From positions 1 through 34,137 of the forward strand of contig RCAB01000602.1 of NCBI GenBank assembly GCA_003640385.1: a stretch of DNA of 34,137 nt, in the 5' to 3' direction. Source of the stretch: Setaria digitata (lineage: Eukaryota; Nematoda; Chromadorea; Rhabditida; Setariidae). Below the pieces are notes generated by a model that was given only the letters and a program-made list of their open reading frames with translations, made no database searches and was not told the origin of the DNA. Shown in pieces: positions 26,301 through 34,137 of the stretch. Position 1 is the stretch's first letter, and each line of letters begins with the position of its first letter. The position numbers and the translations under genes are program-made.

Positions 26301-29300
26301 ATAAAAATCACTAATTTTTTTTTACCGGAAGCTATTCGAAACAGAATTGGTATCGAATTTAGAGCATACTGCGCAAACGTTACGTTTTCCTCGAAACGAA
26401 TAAGTTCCATAAGCGGCTTTACAAAGGGATTCAATGACGGAGAATCCAGCAGTGATCTCGGATAAATCAGTAGCAGGGAGGAGACAGTCAGTGCATTAAC
26501 ACGACTGAAATAATTAAACGACTCACTAATAAAAAAATTTAATTTAATTTTGCAGATGCCCAAGTACTCGGTTTTAATGTTTCGAGTGGTGGAATAAAAT
26601 ATCTAGACTGGAAAAACTATTAACATTCCATCAAAAGCATTCCGAAACACTTAACAAGAATTATTTGAAATGAAGATCATCAACTTACGAAATGTTCGAT
26701 GTCATCACTGCTTTAGCTGTTGCAACAGCATACTTGAAACTTTCATATCTTAAGCGTAAAGTTTCCCTATCGTTTGCTTCTTTCAGAATACTGCAGCAGA
26801 TATCGTAAAGTGCACTAAACACATAAATCGATCAGTCACAAACGACCATGAAATCACTGACAAGAGATGATTAGCTGTGCACTGGAACGTATCATCAGAG
26901 AGGAAGATTTCAGTGCCGTGGAAAACAAAATGGGATGAACGTGTAAAAGACGGTAAGCAAAAATACCTACCAGGTCTATGACTTGTCTAAAAAAAAAAAA
27001 TATAATTTGGACAGCTGTAGAAACTAATCCAAAAAATAACTTTTAAGAAAAACCTTGCGTTGTTATCAACTGTGTCACCGCGTCCTTCAACATCAAATAC
27101 TTCAGCTGCACTAACTCCTTTCTTCCTACAGTACGATGCAAAATCTTTATAAGCATTATCGAGATATAAAAAGAACATCTTTTCGTCATCATAAGCACCA
27201 TTTGGTGATACAATTAAACCATGAAGCACTTCGGCCACATAACTAGGAATATCGACTGTCATGCCCGATCTCCTAAAAGAACAACAGCTTTGCTGGTGTA
27301 ATGTCTTTTTTTTTATATCACATAGAAATTTATATTTTCGGTCTTAATGTATTAGGGAAATCCACAGCTTTACTTTGTAGGCGGATGTTTCTCCACCAAG
27401 CATTACATTTGTGGTCAAAAAAAAAAAAAAAAAAAAAAAAAACAGGAATTTCTAGCTCTAAAATGCAAAGAAATCTAAACTGAAATATTTCGAACTAAGT
27501 AATCCTTGACCGAACAAAATCCTTTCGATAAGAAAATAAGTTATAGCATAAAATTTACTTTTGTACTACCTCAGCTTGTAACACTGTCGTTTCCTAGTAT
27601 AATAAATACATTATACTTGAGGAATAGTCGAGAGAGAATTCTGACGAGAACAATTAATAACTGTGACGAACTTTAGACTAAACTAAATGAAAACTAAGCA
27701 ATCAACTTACCAGATATATGTAAACCAAGCATGACTTAATAATACTCCTCCGAGTCGATGCATAATTATCAAAGATTTCATTGAAGGAGTAATTAGCAGT
27801 TGAACTGCTTCACTCAGTAACTGATCGCCTATCTAAAAATTTTGATGAAGACTAGTATACTATCCAGCTTAATGAGGTCGTCTCTCGATTACACCATATC
27901 TTAGATGAGTAATCCGCAAGGTATTTCTAGAGTGCCTCAAAGAAATTTAAGAATAACCCGCTAAATAGAAAGTAAGGAAGAAAAAAGGAATCCATCTGGT
28001 AAGAGGAGCAAACAATATCGGAATTAAGCAAAAAAGATCACCCTTGAAGGAAAATTATAAATAGTTGAAATAAGAGGAGCTAGAAAACGAGCCACATGTA
28101 ATTTACGCGTTAGGACAACATCAATCCGAATCATATCGCTCAAAGATCGTATTTCATCACCGCACAGGCATTCTGTGGGATTTCGGCTAGTACCGGAACC
28201 CACATTGCATTTTTCGAGATCTGAAAGAATATAATCAGTATTTTCTTATGAAAAAACTAATGAAACCATTGTAAACAGTGAAGGCATAACAAACCAATTT
28301 CTGCATTTCGTGCATCAATGAGAAGACATGCCGTCCAACGACCAATTGTTTCAACTAAAGCTTGTGGCAAATGCTTCGCAAATGTAAAGTACTCCACAAT
28401 ACGATGGACGCATGATATACAAGCTTCAATGAGATCTTCTGTATCCTGTGGTGCAGCAAAAAGCACAATACGAAACAAAGCAGCTAATACTGAGATTGTA
28501 CATGTTTCAAACTCTTCATATTCGCTCTCATCCTTAAACAACTTGTATCAAAGTGTTATTTAATTTTTTAATTCAGTACAAACAATGAGTATATGTGCCT
28601 AAAAACGAGTACTGATAAACAAATAACTTCGAGATTTTTTATTTATATGAATCAAGAAATTCAGCAACGATATGTCAGGCTCACTGCACGAATATAAAAC
28701 TCACATTACATATGAGTCTTGATCGTGCAAAAGCTACAAAACACTGTTACTGTATTGCATCTATTACGTGTAGTTTCGTTCCGATATATATATTTTATTT
28801 TACTGATTCATTATTAAAGTAATAATATGGACATTATAAAATATATGTCAAAGCTCTATAGCTATCGAACTTTTCTGCCCTAAAATTTTAACAAATAAAT
28901 TTAATGAACTTTAACCTTCAAAGGTGACGGTCTGGAGAATGATACGGAAAAAACACTGACTACTTTAAGTGATAAAGTGATATGCAATGGATCCAAAAGA
29001 CGAGAAAGATTACTCGAAACGAGATAAGGAAGTTTTCGTGAAGAATCACCTTGTAACCAAATAACTAACAACGATAAAAGATCGACTGCTACGGTGTCAA
29101 TATCCAACAGCTGTAAAAAAATGGGTTTCAGAATAAACTAAATTTTATAACCTGAAACTATGTTTTTATAAAACGATTAGCACTATGTATTTTATTTTTA
29201 AATGGAGTTCTTCGAAATTTCAAAAGATTTATTAACCAAAACAATTCATTTTAAATAAGCTTGCCTGATTTCTCGAAACGTTACAAGTAGAATCAATAAA

Positions 29301-32134
29301 ACGGTATATAACATGCTCCACATGAGAGATCATCTCGGACACTTCCGGCTTTAAATCATCTTTGCAAAAAAGAGTTGTAATAGCCGATAAAGCAGAAGCA
29401 CATACCTAAAATCATACAAAATTAAAAAAAAAAAAAAAAAAAAAGAACAATAACTATCTTATCAGGAAACCTTTTCGGAATCAAAAGAACAGTACCTTAC
29501 AGATTTTCACGAAAAACAAAATCAAACCTCATCGTGCGAATCCTCAAATGAACGTAATAACAATTTGAAAATTTCATTGAATTTAACATCATAGTACGGT
29601 CCAGCAAGGTGATATTTTATTATTAGCAATGCTGCCTGGCGATGAAACCATGTCTAGAAATAAATAAGTTAAGAATTGTTGAGGCATATCGAGCTTTTAT
29701 AACTTACTTATTGTTCTGTTCTTGCTTCAAAATAAATTCTGTGGAAATAAATAGTGGAATCCATATTGATTCTTAACTCTACATAAGTTAGCTAGTCGCA
29801 AATATTCATACTATGTGTCAGCGATTTAGAAAGAGAAGTATGCATACAGAACTCCGGCAATATTTGTGAATCGGACTTGAAAAAATAAAGGTGAAGGAAA
29901 CGTAATGGGAATGTTTTTAAGAAATATTACATATTTATACTTTAGTAAAGTAGTATATCGGAAACTTACACGTTTATATGATTCCAGATCATTAAGGCTA
30001 TGACATTCACCTTGAACATCACTAGTCATTCCATGCAATGTGTATATATGCTCAAAAATGATATCTACAAATTCCGAAGATGGAAAAACCATTGTCAGGC
30101 GTGCAATACATTCTGCAACTGCTTCGCGAACTGGGCCTACTGCCGTTCTGAAATGCGTATCTAAAATGTACAGTAAAATTCAATTTTACCAGGTAAGGCA
30201 GTGAGCTGGATCATTTCCACTACGACAGACGACTTTAACGACTGAATGATATGGTGAGGAAAGAGGATGGGAAATTCCAACTGATACCGATCTAAGGAAA
30301 AATTAACAGAAAAACCAACTTTTCCGATTGTCAAATATAACTTGAAAAAAAAAAAAAAAAAACCAACCTTCCAGAAGAAAAATCAATGAATTTGTCGAGA
30401 GCAACAGCCTGAAGAAGCCTAGTAGCTAAGACATCCACCAGTGACGGAGAAAGCCTCAAAATTTAACCTCGCTTAGATTCAAACAATTAGTTCGAGGGAA
30501 TTTTTTAAAGTTAGATTCTTAAATTAATTTTTAAAATAAATTCACTCAGGATTCGTAACCTAATCCGACATACCGTGACGGTGCAACTGTTAAGATACAA
30601 GCTATTGCCAAAGCAGCTCCATGTCGAATTTCCCACTTTACATCAACTACATCACGCATCAATTGAATGCAGACTGAATATACTGCTGCATCAAGCTCTT
30701 CTAAATTTTCCTCGCAACCAACAGTATCGGCAATCGCAACAAGATCTAACTGAAAATATTTGACAACCAAAAAAATGATCCAACTGCATTCCTGCAGAAA
30801 CAATGACTCAGATAAACAAGAACATTAGCAAAGCCCTTGATGTCGGTTAGCACATTTTGAAGAATGGTATTGAGTGATTCACTTTAACATTTCACTGCAG
30901 TATGACTCACGATGAAATTCGATGTTTACACCTAAAGCTTCGCTCTATACTTGAGCAGTTACATTTAGAAAGAAAAAAAAAAATGAAACTAACATAATGG
31001 AATGAGTGAATGTAAGCGTTTATAAATTAAAAGTAAACACTGCTTATAATTAAAAGTAAACGCAAGAAGTGCAAAGTAGAGAAACAAGAATTCACTGTTA
31101 TTACAATGTCTATTAAAATCAAATCACCCATAATAAAAATGATACAAATCCAGAAGCAAAATAAGCATAACAACTTACCGTAATGTTATCCCGGTACTTT
31201 TATTTACCTAAATGTTCAATAAGGAAAGAATAATGCAAAAAAAAAAAAAAAAAAAAGAAGGAAAAACTAACAAACCTTTTTCTCCGGAGTAGTTTCCCTG
31301 GTATTCCCAGAAGAACTGAAATCATCCTCAGAAAGGAACGTTCCAGACGAGATACCAACAACTGACTGGAAATCTAGCTGCTCATCAACCAATTTCCGTT
31401 GTTCGCCGAAACTACACACGCCCATCCGTGTCACCAATTCTGCTTCGCAGCTAAAACTTAGAAATCCACAAGTGCAGACATTTAACTTCTCACGTTAATC
31501 GATCGCACCATCAGAATAAGTTCAAATCACACATATTAAGTTACCTGAGTAAAGGATGGTACATACGCACAACATCTCTCAAATTCAGTCGAGAAACGTT
31601 GTCTACTCGCGGTGAAACAACTTGGTTCTTAGAAGGCATAGCTTTTAGAATAGCTCGAAACGCCTCAACTGCTGCCTCCCGTGTGTCCCATGCACTTGCT
31701 TGGAAATTATTTCTTCAAAGCAAAACTCGATTAAACTCTGTACAATGCACTACAAATGCTAAAAATGTTTATAGTACAGATTACCTGCTCTATGCCACCC
31801 ACAACTACAGTACTCAGTAAAGTAAGAAAAATAATTTGTACTCTCTTCAAGAGTTACACTTAATCATCTACGGCTATCAATAACAAGGTTGGTTCGATGT
31901 TCAACATGTTAACTCTTAACCAGATTAAGTAAAGTTTTGCAAGAAAAGTTTCATCAGAATGACATGTAAAACATACTTTAGAATATCAATAATATGGGGA
32001 TTTGTGAGCGGAAAATGACCGAGAGCTTGTGCGGCTTCATGACGTACTAAAGCATTACGCGATGACAATAACGCACCAAGCCGTTCTGTCCTGTTCGCCT
32101 GCTTCTCCATTTCTTTTATGGTGCTTTGCACCAT
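20376..32134 (-). CDS. btaf1: BTAF1/Mot1, TBP-associated Snf2-family ATPase
   Basis: ATPase that strips TATA-binding protein from DNA. Exons: 32134-31977, 31694-31545, 31450-31276, 30749-30574, 30454-30368, 30147-29970, 29653-29528, 29405-29265, 29110-28916, 28532-28295, 28220-28042, 27832-27711, 27272-27054, 26814-26689, 26504-26326, 26047-25957, 25804-25657, 25191-25077, 24957-24764, 24680-24555, 24474-24307, 24200-24066, 23806-23619, 23544-23382, 23282-23205, 22971-22696, 22600-22447, 22058-21941, 21728-21626, 21346-21140, 21018-20800 and 20540-20376. These join to about 1698 aa (human 1849). The N-terminal two thirds are HEAT repeats ('[17 protein letters not shown]', '[15 protein letters not shown]'). 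The ATPase shows DDMGLGKT (about 1117-1124), '[10 protein letters not shown]', '[10 protein letters not shown]' and '[11 protein letters not shown]' (about 1530-1540). Uncertain points: the exon 1-2 junction and the exon beside the N gap (23194-23195). Confidence 0.94.
23166..23195. repeat. (TA)n palindrome beside an assembly gap
   Basis: TAACTATATA...TATATAGTTA is a perfect palindrome (23166-23193) followed directly by two N bases at 23194-23195. It lies just downstream of a BTAF1 exon (23282-23205) on the minus strand. The true length here is unknown. Confidence 0.85.
25356..25389. repeat. Perfect 15-bp inverted repeat with 4-base loop
   Basis: AGTTTGTGCAGCTCA (25356-25370), loop GTAT, then TGAGCTGCACAAACT (25375-25389). 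It lies in a BTAF1 intron (between 25191 and 25657). The arms are less AT-rich than the flanks. It would form a stable stem-loop in the transcript. Confidence 0.9.
27570..27593 (-). other. btaf1: Possible 24-nt microexon in BTAF1
   Basis: An AG acceptor and a GTAGTA donor bound 24 bases that fit the phase of both neighbouring exons (27832-27711 and 27272-27054). Inclusion would add eight residues (KRQCYKL plus one Arg at the junctions). The neighbours also join in frame without it, and alignment length to human BTAF1 slightly favours skipping. Confidence 0.3.
29259..29264 (-). other. btaf1: GC-AG intron donor in BTAF1
   Basis: The exon 29405-29265 ends ...AATCAG and is followed by GCAAGC rather than GT. 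Joining here in phase 0 to the exon at 29110 gives a continuous HEAT region. No GT donor in the needed phase occurs before the next in-frame stop. Confidence 0.7.
30190..30291 (-). other. btaf1: Possible 102-nt poison cassette in BTAF1
   Basis: A TTAG acceptor and a GTAAAA donor bound an open 102-base stretch whose phase fits both flanking exons (30454-30368 and 30147-29970). Joining its end (TG) to the next exon (A...) makes a TGA stop. The flanking exons joined directly match human BTAF1 well, so it is not part of the main product. Confidence 0.25.
31021..31064. repeat. Short direct repeat
   Basis: Two near copies of TTATAAATTAAAAGTAAAC lie in tandem with about five bases between them, inside a BTAF1 intron. 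The second copy lacks one A. Confidence 0.6.
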
Positions 32135-32148
32135 ACACAAAAGTTAAT

Positions 32149-32160
32149 CTGAAATATAAA
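32149..32160 (-). promoter_or_regulatory. btaf1: Probable spliced-leader acceptor of BTAF1
   Basis: The minus strand reads TTTATATTTCAG, ending 14 bases before the ATG at 32134. A TAA stop lies in frame between them, so no coding exon is expected upstream. This fits trans-splicing to the first exon. Confidence 0.6.
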
Positions 32161-33774
32161 AATTTCATTTCAACAGATTTCACAACAGCATAAACTGAAG
32201 TGGTTTGGTAATTTCCTCAACCTTGTTCTCCCTGAAACAAATCAATCAACCCACAAATTTGTAGTCTATTTCTACTAAGCATGCAACAGCACATTGTGTA
32301 AACTCTTAAGCTCGGAAAACTTTTCCTTCGAGAAGTTTCGAAGTTTTACGACGTTCCACGCTAACACAACACCGAAAAGACAATGTCCAGCGAAGAATTG
32401 TCATTAGCGTAGCTACGAAGGCCACCATAATGACCTGACGGATAGTATTATACTTAAATCGCTACAACACACACAACAGCCATCTCCTTTCTCTTTTCCA
32501 GTGGATGATCGCTGCAAATAATTGAAAGTAACGGTCAACCGCAAAACACCAAATGGACAAAAAGATTTTTTCTACATGTGAAACAACGTGTACTGCACTG
32601 TTGATGTGATTGACGTTGTGGCTGGTGTTTGGTAGATTGTCTTAATCTAGCATTTGATTGCGTTTTTTGGCTTCTTTAAAGGTGGTGAATGCATAAATTG
32701 GAGGTTTACAATGGGTCAGTGTGGTAATTAACGTCGATTACGCTTGATCTGCGTTAAATCAGAGTAGCCATGAAAGCTTATAGCCGCGCGTTACGCTATT
32801 TATTACCCCGTGGTTTGCATGCCATTTGGTTTTAATTAATTATCAACTTTCGTTATATCATCATCATGTTCAAGTTTTTCTTTTTTGGAAAATTGAGATT
32901 GGATCTATTTTTTTGCTGAAAAATCACTCCCATTGCGTTCTCAGCAATATGTTATGATTATTTTTCAAACTCACTATGTATTATCCAAACACATAAATAA
33001 ATATACAAATGCATACATTTTTGTTTTCTTAGGAACGACATTCCGAGCTGAACCGTTACAGCATGTTCTGAAGCTACATATTATTGGGTCAGAGTCGATT
33101 TCTCTAAGATTTATCGATCATCCAAAGCATCGTACTTAGTCAATTAAACTTCAGTACTCAAGAAAATCGCGCGGTAGTGAACTCATTAACCTCCACTGTG
33201 GTAGAGTTCATGCATCATTTCCACTTCAAGCTTTTGATCAAAATAAATGACTAATCTTCGAGTAGTAAGTGGTACTTTCCATGTTCAGCTATTAATTGCT
33301 CTGCCGATGAGTTCACCGTTTGATTACGCATTGTTCTCTAGAGGTCAGATTCAAGGAAGCAGTTAAAAAAGGAATTGAGAAGTTCATTCGATCCATGAAC
33401 AAACGTAAAACTTTCAGCTATCACAACTTATCGCGAATTATAACATAAATATATTTCATTTTTACGCTAAACTTTTTTGTTATTGTCCAAAACCGCAGCG
33501 TCTTAATAAAATCGAAAAGAAGAGCATTCGTTCAGTCTTGAATATAAAACCAAAGTAATAGAATTTTCGTTCAATTACTGTTCCTGTCAGCATTGTCCCA
33601 GTTTCCAGATCTCGATCTGGATCATCGCAGATGCACACCGTGAAGGTCCAGAACTGCATCTTTGTTTTATGGAAGCAGAAAACAACCAACGATTTCTTTT
33701 TCTTTTTTTTACTCCAACACTGTAAACAGTTTAATTGGTCGAGAGTCGTTACAGTTCTAACTTTAGGTAGCTGT
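32161..33774. other. Spacer upstream of BTAF1
   Basis: 1.6 kb between the BTAF1 5' end and the right-edge gene's stop. It should hold the BTAF1 promoter and the 3' flank of the next gene. A minus-strand stretch near 33586-33660 could encode 'MQFWTFTVCICDDPDRDLET' between weak splice sites, but I cannot tie it to any gene. Plus-strand ORFs at 32933-33139 and 33631-33822 show no family signature. Confidence 0.45.
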
Positions 33775-34137
33775 TTAGTTGTAAGTAAGTCCAATCAAGT
33801 TTGTCTGATATCTGGGGAATGAGTCATTATTTCTATATTTCTGTAGATTTGCATCCTTCCCAGTTTCATCGTCCTCATCCAGATATTACATAAATGAGGA
33901 GTACCCTTTGCAGCCGTATTTACTCCACACAAACTGGAACTGTTGTTTTGTCGGCCTAGTACCATCGTTATACATGCATATGACTCATGAAAGAAGAATG
34001 TAAGGAAAAACGACCACATCAATGATTAAGTCCTTTGACAAAGAACTAGATGACATGTCATTAATCATTCATTACCTCAGCGAAATTTTCGTCCGACTCG
34101 GAATGCCGAGAATTCTCGGGTACGAATTACACATTCA
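33775..34137 (-). CDS. Unrecognised acidic protein, C-terminal exons (5' part beyond the right edge)
   Basis: Two exon-like segments join in phase 0: one from the right edge to 34076, ending at a GTAATG donor, and one at 33873-33775, ending in a stop. The joined tail is polar and acidic ('FVPENSRHSESDENFAE', then 'DDETGKDANLQKYRNN', ending LTYN). No domain is visible in so short a piece. The acceptor (TGGATGAG) is weak, so the join is tentative. The gene would be co-directional with BTAF1. Confidence 0.35.

Overview
The window looks like a piece of an AT-rich nematode nuclear genome, most likely a clade III (spirurid/filarial-type) worm. The evidence is many short exons with GT-AG introns, TTTCAG/TTGCAG acceptors sitting a few bases upstream of start codons (as expected for spliced-leader trans-splicing), many homopolymer A/T runs, and a thioredoxin reductase with the same glutaredoxin-like N-terminal extension as C. 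elegans TRXR-1. The species is inferred, not proven. Every confidently recognised gene lies on the minus strand. I rebuilt exons by hand from splice sites and reading phase, and each complete gene model closes in frame.

Layout from left to right: (1) 1-1484, the 5' half of a TRXR-1-type thioredoxin reductase that runs off the left edge. (2) 1517-8806, a 7.3-kb gap with no recognisable gene but a few exon-like open stretches. (3) 8807-10314, a complete four-exon SENP8/DEN1-type NEDD8 protease (217 aa). (4) 11943-15036, a complete seven-exon tyrosyl-DNA phosphodiesterase 1 (451 aa). (5) 16546-19621, a complete nine-exon PP1-like protein (535 aa) in which nearly every catalytic residue of the PPP phosphatase family is replaced. 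(6) 20376-32134, a complete 32-exon BTAF1/Mot1 Snf2-type ATPase (about 1698 aa). (7) 33775-34137, the last exons of an unrecognised acidic protein entering from the right edge.

Most of these genes are housekeeping or stress genes: redox control, neddylation, repair of topoisomerase lesions, and removal of TBP from promoters. They show no operon-like spacing and no shared pathway. The notable gene is the PP1-like protein. Its sequence aligns almost without gaps to the PPP fold through the metal-site motifs, but GDxHG reads GNLHG, GDxVDRG reads GGYVGHG, GNHE reads GSPE, HGG reads YGG and RAH reads RTD. It also carries a C-terminal extension of about 190 residues that I do not recognise. The gene is intact, so it looks like a maintained pseudophosphatase rather than a pseudogene. 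Secondary points are a perfect 15-bp hairpin in a BTAF1 intron, a (TA)n palindrome next to an assembly gap, a GC-AG intron, a possible poison cassette and a possible microexon in BTAF1, and a 135-codon plus-strand ORF that overlaps the pseudophosphatase tail to tail.
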